Source: Micromonospora luteifusca
GTDB lineage: Bacteria; Actinomycetota; Actinomycetes; Mycobacteriales; Micromonosporaceae
NCBI RefSeq assembly: GCF_016907275.1
Contig: NZ_JAFBBP010000001.1
Location: 1,426,001 to 1,490,000, forward strand
Reading direction: 5' to 3'
DNA: 64,000 nt
This document shows positions 52,601-58,932 of this stretch, piece by piece; positions within the stretch are counted from its first letter, which is position 1; each line of letters starts with the position of its first letter. The translations under genes were made by a program, and so were the position numbers. The notes beneath the pieces were generated by a model. That model had not been told where the DNA came from, did not search any database, and saw nothing but the letters and a program-made list of their open reading frames with translations.

Positions 52601-54767
52601 CGCGGAGGACATCCCGGCCACCGCAGGGCTGACGGACGACGCCGAGCCGCACGACCGACCGTCGGATGTGGAGCGCGATCCGAGCACCGCAGGGCCGACG
52701 GACGACTGGCAAGCCGACGACTGGCCGATCGACGCCGGGCCGCCAGCCCAACCCGTGACGTCTGACGACGACACGTACCCTCCCGTCGCGGCAGCACCCG
52801 TGTCGGCCCCGCCGGTGTCCGACAACCCCGCACCGAGGGTCCCGGCACCGGCCGCCGCGCCCATCTCCGCGCCGCCAGCGCCCCCGCTGCCGGCCGCCGC
52901 AGAACCCATCTCCGCGCCGCCCACGCTGCAGGCCGCCGCAGAACCCATTTCCGCGCCACCCGCGTCGGCACAGCCAGCCTCCGTGGCACCCGTGTCCGCG
53001 CCACCGTCCGCCGCTGCCCCTGTGTCCGCCCCGCCGACCACACCGGTACCCGAGTTCGCAGCACCCGTGTCCGCAGCACCTGTCTCCGCCGCACCTGTCT
53101 CCGCGCCTCCCGCACCGGCAGAGCCGGCCGCCGTGGCACCCGTGTCCGCGCCGCCCATCTCCACGCCGCCTGCGGCCGCGCCACCGCCCCCCGTAGCACC
53201 CGTCTCCGCACCGCCGACGCCCCCCGTACCCGTGTCGTCGGCAGCGCCCGTGTCCGCGCCACCCATCTCCACGCCACCCACGTCGGCCACGCCGACATCC
53301 ACACCACCCGCATCGGCCATGCCCACATCGGCGCCACCCGCGTCGGCCATGCCGACGTCCGCGCCACCCGCGTCGACCGTTCCCGGCCCGAGGACCGGCT
53401 CGGGCGGCGAGACCGTGCCCGTCTCCGCACCACCCGGCGACGCTCCGCCGACGACAGCCCGACCGTCACTGGCCGACCCGGGTGATCCGGAGCAGGTCCT
53501 CGCGGCGTACCGCTGGCGACTGGACCCGGTCACCCTGCGCGAGGAACTGACGGAGCCGGACGACCTGCGGGCCATCCGGCGGCGGCTGACCGAGAAGCTG
53601 GGCTCGGCGATCGACAACCGCGCCCGGGCCCGGCTGCTCAGCCTGCGGGCAGTGACCTCGAGGATCCTCGGCGACCTGGACGACGCGCTGGCCGATGGTC
53701 GGCTCGCCCTCACCTACGCCGAGGCCACCGGTGAGCTGCGCCGGACCGCGCTAGCCCAGGCCCGGCTGGCCCACGTGCTGCGCTGGCGCGGCAGCTTCGC
53801 CGAGGCGGACCAACTCTTCGCACAGGCCAACTCGGTCGAACTGCCGGACCGGTTGCGGGCCGCACTCCACGAGCACGCCGGGCGGTCGTGTTACGACCAG
53901 GGACGACTCATGGAGGCCTGCCAGCACTTCGAGCAGGCGCTGGATCTGCGTGGTGCGGGCGACGCCGAGCTGCTGGACCGAATCCGGGTGGCTCTCGACG
54001 CGGTCACGGCCCGAGCTGCGACGGACGGCTTCGGGCCGTACCGCCGGGGTCGGGACGAGGTGCTCGACCGTGACCGGCCCCCGCTGCCGGAGCGGGACGG
54101 GCCGCTGTGGGGTTACACCAGCCAGGACGACGACCTGGTCATCCCCGCCCGGTACGCCGAGGCGCAGCCGTTCCACGACGGGTTGGCCTGGGTCCGCCGG
54201 CCGGACACCGACCGGTGGTCGCTGATCAACCTGCTCGGTACGACGGTGATCCCGCCGTCCTTCCGGGCGGCGCACCCCTTCAGCGACGGCTTGGCCTGGG
54301 TGGTCGGCGAGGGCGGCTGGACGGCGATCGACGCGACCGGCGCGGTGCACGTCGCACCCAACTTCGCGGAGGTACGACCGTTCCGCCGCGGGCTGGCGGC
54401 CGTTCGGCGCGAGGGGTGGGGGGCGGTCGATCGGACCGGCCGGATCGTCGTGCCGACCCGCTACCACGGGTTCGTCACCGAGTTGGCCGACGGCCAGCAG
54501 GTCGACGGTTTCACCGACGAGGGACTCGCCGTGGTCGACGTGGCTGGCCGGCGGGGCGTGGTGGACCGCACCGGCGCGGTGCTGGTCCCGCCGACGCACG
54601 CGATGCTGGCCATCCACCCGGTGGCGTTCCTGGTCGCGAGCGGTACCGGGCGGTGGGGTGCCCTGGACCGGCGCGGCGCGGCGCTGATCGACCTGGTGCA
54701 CCGGGATCGCGCCGAGGTGCTGACGGAGATCGATCGACTACTCACCGATGCGAACCCCGTGCTGTAA
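49620..54767 (+). CDS. Giant repeat-rich protein with TPR-like and WG-repeat C-terminus
   Basis: This 1,715-residue protein has three parts. Residues 1-470 are Arg/Asp/Pro-rich and hydrophilic (GRYTDPWPDPNEPSWVVEP start; RTPDPHR repeats). Residues 470-1290 are low-complexity: PVSPAAPSRDRPVSS units, runs of APTSAAPTSAAPTS, three DDAEPHxRPxDxEDIPATAG units and more than twenty VSAPP motifs. Residues 1290-1470 look like TPR helices (ARARLLSLRAVTSRILGDLDDALADGRLAL). Residues 1480-1715 hold about six WG repeats (GPLWGYTSQDD..., WSLINLLGTTVIPP, WTAIDATGAVHV, WGAVDRTGRIVV, RGVVDRTGAVLV, WGALDRRGAAL), a beta-propeller-like binding domain. No signal peptide or membrane helix is seen. Likely a cytoplasmic scaffold; function unknown. 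ATG 49620 is the start by coupling. Confidence 0.75.
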   Translation: MSGRYTDPWPDPNEPSWVVEPTTEWHPQFPGQRYPGDIGMPHQPPPRGRATVTGRAEVPPLAPTRPDGTYLGRSWADEPPAEPAPHSRSWVDDEPGETPTYGRPRSDERPTDASSLGRPDGADSRHYDHEPYRRPLPEPPRRDDRRSPESDRRTAWSDRRPADERGPAREAAWHRDQPTSERYDSRRPRQEPTEWDRGHPGTRPVSPAPRSDSGRVPEPDDAPRRRGTQERPAAGYERHPGDGYGVRPTRDHDGRMTDDRVSDAADPWAPVDGGTRYRADGYPDRAADDVRRPERRYRPDEGAGAAPPPNGGRRHRPEPEMPEQPRRDDERRRPDPDPHRQQPRESAARAEAYPDRRPREEVRPDAYREDGRRENVYREDRPRDNGHREDRPQPGQRPDGGLPWPPPGPLRPDRSRESDRRTEPHRTADPHRIPEPHRTPDPHRTPDPHRSAEPVVPPRPAARPERPAATPSRYEDRPVRPAATAPPAPVSAGRAVPVPPVAPERPVPPAPVSPAAPGRDRPVSSVPVSPAAPSRDRPVSSVPVSPAAPSRDRPVSAAPVSPAADVPISGPPAARLRLEYLPAPVDPPIADERSDVPSAGHRTPTEAAPAAGAHPTPPPRYPGPDNGDRPVDHRRGGDPTPDRHRVGGTPGTTAPSDHRPAPPERPFPSDRPAPSDRPQTSDRPHAPERPFAPQRPHSSEPADPTAAARPAVAPPPTWQVPDPTSAAPTSAAPAPAAPTSVAPTSAAPTSAAPTSAAPASAAPEPLVEDAGVALPLAPGTPRRYVPPPPSEGPVAPVRASEEVPGTRGPDAWFSPAQPAETDQGEPATDRQSADFTDDESTAGDPGLSTSPTTVDTDPSTSTVNVHRDLVDEPTDGSAPTDAPAPLARPTSSAPSAWADDPVDDAPATVEPGSVEGDRPISGVPAIALPHHRAEAAAEAAHQPAAARPVGDDAEPIEHDPTDDAEPHNRPPDAEDIPATAGPTDDAEPHNRPLDAEDIPATAGLTDDAEPHDRPSDVERDPSTAGPTDDWQADDWPIDAGPPAQPVTSDDDTYPPVAAAPVSAPPVSDNPAPRVPAPAAAPISAPPAPPLPAAAEPISAPPTLQAAAEPISAPPASAQPASVAPVSAPPSAAAPVSAPPTTPVPEFAAPVSAAPVSAAPVSAPPAPAEPAAVAPVSAPPISTPPAAAPPPPVAPVSAPPTPPVPVSSAAPVSAPPISTPPTSATPTSTPPASAMPTSAPPASAMPTSAPPASTVPGPRTGSGGETVPVSAPPGDAPPTTARPSLADPGDPEQVLAAYRWRLDPVTLREELTEPDDLRAIRRRLTEKLGSAIDNRARARLLSLRAVTSRILGDLDDALADGRLALTYAEATGELRRTALAQARLAHVLRWRGSFAEADQLFAQANSVELPDRLRAALHEHAGRSCYDQGRLMEACQHFEQALDLRGAGDAELLDRIRVALDAVTARAATDGFGPYRRGRDEVLDRDRPPLPERDGPLWGYTSQDDDLVIPARYAEAQPFHDGLAWVRRPDTDRWSLINLLGTTVIPPSFRAAHPFSDGLAWVVGEGGWTAIDATGAVHVAPNFAEVRPFRRGLAAVRREGWGAVDRTGRIVVPTRYHGFVTELADGQQVDGFTDEGLAVVDVAGRRGVVDRTGAVLVPPTHAMLAIHPVAFLVASGTGRWGALDRRGAALIDLVHRDRAEVLTEIDRLLTDANPVL
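51170..51300. repeat. 48-bp in-frame repeats encoding SPAAPSRDRPVSSVPV
   Basis: About three nearly identical copies between 51155 and 51300, differing at a few bases. They sit at the head of a longer tract of coding repeats that runs to 53400. Confidence 0.75.
52780..53400. repeat. Tract of degenerate VSAPP-coding repeats
   Basis: More than twenty GTGTCCGC(G/C)CC(A/G)CC-type units encode VSAPP/ISAPP/TSAPP spaced by 5-12 residues. Bases 52500-52700 hold three 66-75-bp copies of a DDAEPH/RPxDAED unit just before. Confidence 0.75.
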
Positions 54768-54799
54768 GTGATCGGTCGACGATGGTGATCCACTAGAGC

Positions 54800-54805
54800 T
54801 AGGGT
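54800..54805 (+). promoter_or_regulatory. -10 box of a leaderless promoter for the aldo/keto reductase
   Basis: TAGGGT ends six bases before ATG 54812; no ribosome site lies between. Confidence 0.55.
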
Positions 54806-54811
54806 CGGTAC

Positions 54812-55810
54812 ATGGAATTCCGACACCTGGGCCGCTCCGGCCTGATGGTCAGCGAGATCTCGTACGGCAACTGGATCACCCACGGTTCGCAGGTCGAGGA
54901 GGACGCCGCGTTCGCGTGCGTCCGGGCCGCCCTCGACGCGGGGATCACCACCTTCGACACCGCCGACGTGTACGCCGGCACCCGGGCCGAGGACGTGCTC
55001 GGCCGGGCGTTGCAGAACGAGCGCCGCGAAGGCCTGGAGATCTTCACCAAGGTCTACTGGCCGACCGGGCCGGGCCGAAACGACCGGGGCCTGTCCCGCA
55101 AGCACATCATGGAGTCGATCAACGGCTCGCTGCGGCGGCTGCGCACCGACTACGTGGACCTCTACCAGGCTCACCGCTACGACACCAGCACCCCGCTGGA
55201 AGAGACGATGGAGGCATTCGCCGACGTCGTCCACTCCGGAAAGGCGCACTACATCGGCGTCTCCGAGTGGACCGCCGCGCAGCTGCGCGCCGCCCACCCG
55301 CTCGCCCGTGAGCTGCACATCCCGCTGGTCTCCAACCAGCCGCAGTACTCGATGCTGTGGCGGGTCATCGAGGCTGAGGTCGTGCCGGCCAGCGAGGAGC
55401 TGGGCATCGGGCAGATCGTCTGGTCGCCGATGGCACAGGGCGTGCTCTCCGGCAAGTACCTGCCGGGGCAGCCGCCGCCGGCCGGTTCCCGGGCCACCGA
55501 CGAGAAGTCGGGTGCGAACTTCATCTCCCGGTTCATGAACGACGACGTGCTCACCCGGGTTCAGCAGCTCAAGCCCCTCGCTGAGCAGGCCGGGCTCAGC
55601 ATGGCCCAGCTCGCCGTGGCGTGGGTCCTGCAGAACCCGAACGTCTCGTCGGCGATCATCGGCGCGTCCCGCCCCGAGCAGGTGCACGACAACGTGAAGG
55701 CGGCCGGCGTGAAGCTCGACGCCGCGTTGCTCAAGGCGATCGACGACATCGTCGAGCCGGTCACCGAGCGGGACCCGGCGAAGACCGAGTCCCCCGCGCA
55801 GCGTCCCTGA
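54812..55810 (+). CDS. Aldo/keto reductase (AKR, Kv-beta-like)
   Basis: The 332-residue NADPH-dependent reductase has the catalytic tetrad Asp, Tyr, Lys, His in FDTADVYAGTRAE, IFTKVYW and YQAHRYDTSTP. The C-terminal NADPH segment IIGASRPEQVHDNVKA and the phrase MAQGVLSGKYLPG are those of the AKR6/Kv-beta-like group, as in E. coli YghZ. It reduces aldehydes or ketones in the cytosol; the substrate is unknown, perhaps methylglyoxal. It is monocistronic and probably leaderless. Confidence 0.93.
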   Translation: MEFRHLGRSGLMVSEISYGNWITHGSQVEEDAAFACVRAALDAGITTFDTADVYAGTRAEDVLGRALQNERREGLEIFTKVYWPTGPGRNDRGLSRKHIMESINGSLRRLRTDYVDLYQAHRYDTSTPLEETMEAFADVVHSGKAHYIGVSEWTAAQLRAAHPLARELHIPLVSNQPQYSMLWRVIEAEVVPASEELGIGQIVWSPMAQGVLSGKYLPGQPPPAGSRATDEKSGANFISRFMNDDVLTRVQQLKPLAEQAGLSMAQLAVAWVLQNPNVSSAIIGASRPEQVHDNVKAAGVKLDAALLKAIDDIVEPVTERDPAKTESPAQRP

Positions 55811-55822
55811 CGCCAGTCCGGC

Positions 55823-55853
55823 CCGGTCGGCGCGAATCTCTCGCGCCGGCCGG
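55823..55853. terminator. Bidirectional hairpin between convergent genes
   Basis: CCGGTCGGCGCGA (55823-55835) pairs with TCGCGCCGGCCGG (55841-55853) with one wobble and a five-base loop, 12 bases after the reductase stop. Confidence 0.75.
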
Positions 55854-55862
55854 ACCGGGTTC

Positions 55863-55920
55863 GGTCAGCTCCGCCCGTCGCCGGGCAAGGTCAGCTCCGC
55901 CCGTCGCCGTTCGGTCAGCT
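55863..55920. repeat. Tandem repeats at the site-2 protease stop codon
   Basis: GGTCAGCTCCGCCCGTCGCC occurs at 55863-55882 and 55889-55908, and GGTCAGCT again at 55913-55920. The third contains the minus-strand stop codon (TCA at 55915-55917) of the protease, so the tail of the gene was duplicated outward. Confidence 0.75.
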
Positions 55921-56712
55921 CTGCCAGAAGCGGATCAGGTCGAGGCCGGTGGCGTAGAGCCACGAGGGCAGACCGAGCAGGTCACCCACCGCGAAGACCG
56001 CGTCGAAGAACCAGCCGCCGATGCGCGGGTTCCACAGCAGCGCGAAGAGCAGCAGGAAACCGTACGGGGCGAACAGGTCGTACATCTTGCGCCACTGCGG
56101 GTTGAGCCACGGTTGGATCATGTTGCCGCCGTCCAGGCCGGGCACCGGCAGCAGGTTCAGGAAGCTGGCGGTGAGCTGTAGGAAGGCGAGCAGCGCCACC
56201 CCGGCCCAGAACTCCAACGGGCCACCCGACTCAATGCCGATCCGCAGTGCCGCCACCAGCACCAGCGTGAACAGCACGTTGGTCGCCGGGCCGGCGAGGC
56301 TGACCAGGGTGTGCCGTAGTCGGCCCGGGATGGCGTGCCGGTCCACCCAGACCGCACCGCCGGGCAGACCGATGCCGCCGAGCAGCACCACCACCACCGG
56401 CAGCACGATCGACAGCAGCGGGTGGGTGTACTTCAACGGGTTGAGCGTCAGGTAGCCGCGGTGGGCGATGTCCCGGTCTCCGGCCCGGTAGGCGACCACC
56501 GCGTGGGCGTACTCGTGCAGGCAGAGCGAGACCAACCAGCCGGACACCACGAACAGGAACACGTTGAACCGGACGCTGCCGTAACCGTTCCAGGTCAGCA
56601 CCCCACTGACCACGAAGAGAGCGACCAGGCCGAGGAAGACCGGGCTGGGCCGGAACGCCGCCTTCGGTACGCCGAGAACCAGCCCGTCGGCCCCCGGCCG
56701 GTCGTAGGCCAT
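55915..56712 (-). CDS. Site-2 protease-like M50 membrane metallopeptidase
   Basis: The 265-residue protein has six transmembrane helices, the zinc motif HEYAH in SLCLHEYAHAVVAYRAG and the second motif FLNLLPVPGLDGGN with the third ligand Asp. This is the compact M50 group found next to small cytoplasmic proteins in Actinobacteria; these cleave membrane proteins, often anti-sigma factors. ATG 56712 overlaps the stop of the 66-residue gene (TGATG), so the two are translated together. Confidence 0.9.
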   Translation of the reverse strand: MAYDRPGADGLVLGVPKAAFRPSPVFLGLVALFVVSGVLTWNGYGSVRFNVFLFVVSGWLVSLCLHEYAHAVVAYRAGDRDIAHRGYLTLNPLKYTHPLLSIVLPVVVVLLGGIGLPGGAVWVDRHAIPGRLRHTLVSLAGPATNVLFTLVLVAALRIGIESGGPLEFWAGVALLAFLQLTASFLNLLPVPGLDGGNMIQPWLNPQWRKMYDLFAPYGFLLLFALLWNPRIGGWFFDAVFAVGDLLGLPSWLYATGLDLIRFWQS

Positions 56713-56912
56713 CACTCGGCCGTGGGCAGCAGGCTCATCCGGTACTCCACCCGGTCGTCCTCAACGAGCGCGACCGAGGTGACGCCGGACGCCGCGAGCT
56801 CCCGCCAGGTCTGACCGATCCAGGATTCGGCGTCGGCCTGGCTGCCGAACGACTCCGCCGGTCCCTCGACCGTCTGGCCGTTCGTGCCCTCGTACCGCCA
56901 GCTCCACGCCAT
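56712..56912 (-). CDS. Small conserved protein coupled to the site-2 protease
   Basis: The 66-residue protein (AWSWRYEGTNGQTVEGPAES..., ESWIGQTWRELAASGVTSVAL, VEDDRVEYRMSLLP) is a compact alpha/beta sequence known as a conserved hypothetical in many Actinobacteria. GGGGAG lies seven bases before ATG 56912. Its stop overlaps the protease start, so the pair may work together. No catalytic residues are evident. Confidence 0.8.
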   Translation of the reverse strand: MAWSWRYEGTNGQTVEGPAESFGSQADAESWIGQTWRELAASGVTSVALVEDDRVEYRMSLLPTAE

Positions 56913-57043
56913 GCCGCGTCTCCCCTCGCCGCTGAAGTCCCCGTGGGACGAACCCTCGCCAGCGTAGTCGGCCCGGCGCGCAACGGCCGCTCGCTCGCCC
57001 CCGCGGGGTCCATGGGTGGATCAATCCCGTTGGCGGCGGCCGG

Positions 57044-57049
57044 TACGGT
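57044..57049 (+). promoter_or_regulatory. -10 box of a leaderless promoter for the Ser/Thr kinase
   Basis: TACGGT ends six bases before GTG 57056; ACCCG and no ribosome site lie between. Confidence 0.55.
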
Positions 57050-57055
57050 GACCCG

Positions 57056-58873
57056 GTGCTGACTCGGGGAGTGCTGCTCGGTGACCGGTACCGGCTGAGC
57101 GAGCGGGTGGCGACAGGTGGGATGGGCGCGGTCTGGCGCGGCACGGACGTGCTGCTGGAACGCGAGGTCGCCGTGAAGGTGCTGCTGCCGTCGCTGGTCG
57201 CCGACCAGGAATTCACCGCCCGGTTCCGGGCCGAAGCGCGGATGCTGGCCGCGCTGCGGCATCCTGGCGTGGTCGCGGTGCACGACGTCGGGCAGGCCGT
57301 GCTCGCCGACGGCGGCCAGGTCGACTACCTGGTGATGGAGTACGTCGAGGGTGAGCCGTTGTCCGCACGGGTGCGCGCGGCGGGGCGGCTGGATCCGGCC
57401 ACCACCATGTCGGTGCTGGCACAGGCTGCGGACGCGCTGCACACCGCCCACCTCGCCGGCATCGTGCACCGGGACGTAAAGCCGGGCAACCTGCTGGTCA
57501 AGGCGGACGGCAGCGTGGTGCTCGTGGACTTCGGCATCGCCCGTTCCCGCAGCATGGCCGGGCTGACCGCCGCGAACATGGTGCTCGGCACCGCCTCGTA
57601 CATGTCCCCCGAGCAGGCCACCGGACAGTCGGTCTCGGCCGCCACCGACGTCTACGCGCTCGGCGCAGTGGCGTACTTCTGCCTCGCCGGGCAGCCGCCC
57701 TTCCACGGCGACAACCCGCTCGCGGTGGCGCTCCGGCACGCACAGGAGCCGCCGCCGGCGCTGCCGCCGGGCACCCCACCGGCGGTCGCCGCGGTGGTCG
57801 CCCGCGCGCTGGAGAAGCGTCCGGCGGACCGGTTCGGCAGCGCCGCCGACATGGCCGCTGCCGCCGCCGATGCCCGCGACTCGACCCTGGCGAGCATCCC
57901 GGTCTCCGCCCGCCCACCGTGGGCTCTGGCCGCACCCACCCCCGGGACGCCCTCGGCCCTTCCGGCCACCCCGCCCGTCCCGACCCCCACGCCGCCCGTC
58001 CCGACCCCCACGCCGGCCGCGCCGGCGCCCTCGGCCGGGCCGACGCCGACCGGGCGACCCGCGCCGATCGGGGCCGCCGCCGTGGGCACGCCGCCAGGCT
58101 TCGCGGCCGCACCGGTGACCGGGTCGGGGTCGACCCGGGAGGACGTGTTCCGGGAGAGGTCGTCCGGCCGGCGCCGGCAACTGCTGATCGTGGCCGGCGC
58201 GGTCGCTCTCGTGGCGCTGATCGCCGTGGCCGTGGTGGCTCTGCGGCCCGGTGGGGAGCCGGGTGGGACGGAGCGTCCGCCGGCGCTCGCCGGCGGATCG
58301 GCGGCGGTCCCGGACGACGTCGCGCTCGACGACGGGGGTGCGAGCACTTCGGGCCCCCCGCCCAGCGGCACCCCGAGCGCCAGCCGCACCGCGACCCCCG
58401 CGCCGACCGGCTCCAGCGTGCGGACCGACGCGCCGACGACCGCCCCCGACCCGCCCACCACGACGCCGGGCAGCACCCCCACCGGGAAGGCCAGCAGCCG
58501 ACCGACGCCCACCGGCAGCGCGGCGGGCCGGCCCAACCCGTACACGGCGGCGCAGGCGTGCGGCAGCGGCTACCAGGTGATCGACTCGGCGACGCTGACC
58601 GGCAGCGACGGCCACCGCAAGGGCCGGGTCTTCCTGATGTACCACCCGGGCACCGGCGGCAACTGCGTGGTCACCCTCAAGGACACCGCGGTCGGCGCGA
58701 AGACTGCGGCTTCGGCGTACCTGGAGGTGCAGGGTCGGGCCCGTAGCACCGACAGCGGGTTCTTCGACTACTACGCGGGGCCGGTGCGGGCCAGCGCCGC
58801 CGGGACGTGCGTGAAGTGGGGCGGTGCCACCGGCGGGGTCAGTTACGGCAGTGGGTTCGAACACTGCGACTGA
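57056..58873 (+). CDS. Membrane Ser/Thr protein kinase (Pkn type)
   Basis: The 605-residue receptor-like kinase has a Hanks kinase domain (about 9-270): GGMGAVWRG Gly-loop, Lys41 in VAVKVLL, HRDVKPGN catalytic loop, DFGIARSRS and GTASYMSPEQA activation segment. An Ala/Pro/Thr-rich juxtamembrane stretch leads to one transmembrane helix (RRQLLIVAGAVALVALIAVAVVAL, about 378-402). The outer part is Pro/Thr-rich linker followed by a folded domain of about 120 residues with three Cys (ACGSGYQVI..., GNCVVTLKD, GTCVKWGG). There are no PASTA repeats, so the ligand is not peptidoglycan of the PknB kind. Monocistronic, leaderless. Confidence 0.92.
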   Translation: MLTRGVLLGDRYRLSERVATGGMGAVWRGTDVLLEREVAVKVLLPSLVADQEFTARFRAEARMLAALRHPGVVAVHDVGQAVLADGGQVDYLVMEYVEGEPLSARVRAAGRLDPATTMSVLAQAADALHTAHLAGIVHRDVKPGNLLVKADGSVVLVDFGIARSRSMAGLTAANMVLGTASYMSPEQATGQSVSAATDVYALGAVAYFCLAGQPPFHGDNPLAVALRHAQEPPPALPPGTPPAVAAVVARALEKRPADRFGSAADMAAAAADARDSTLASIPVSARPPWALAAPTPGTPSALPATPPVPTPTPPVPTPTPAAPAPSAGPTPTGRPAPIGAAAVGTPPGFAAAPVTGSGSTREDVFRERSSGRRRQLLIVAGAVALVALIAVAVVALRPGGEPGGTERPPALAGGSAAVPDDVALDDGGASTSGPPPSGTPSASRTATPAPTGSSVRTDAPTTAPDPPTTTPGSTPTGKASSRPTPTGSAAGRPNPYTAAQACGSGYQVIDSATLTGSDGHRKGRVFLMYHPGTGGNCVVTLKDTAVGAKTAASAYLEVQGRARSTDSGFFDYYAGPVRASAAGTCVKWGGATGGVSYGSGFEHCD

Positions 58874-58920
58874 ACGACGGCGAGCACCGGGCCGGCAGGC
58901 AGTGGGAGCACCGGCGGCCT

Positions 58921-58926
58921 TAAGGT
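58921..58926 (+). promoter_or_regulatory. -10 box of a leaderless promoter for cobUT
   Basis: TAAGGT ends six bases before ATG 58933. The gap from the kinase stop is only 59 bases, too short for a cobalamin riboswitch. Confidence 0.5.
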
Positions 58927-58932
58927 ACGGGC

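Noticed and set aside
58850..58870. GGGTTCGAACACTGC as a tRNA T-arm
   Set aside because: It is inside the end of the kinase coding sequence and no acceptor or anticodon stem can be drawn around it.
58874..58932. Cobalamin riboswitch before cobUT
   Set aside because: Only 59 bases separate the genes and no B12-box is present; a leaderless promoter box is seen instead.
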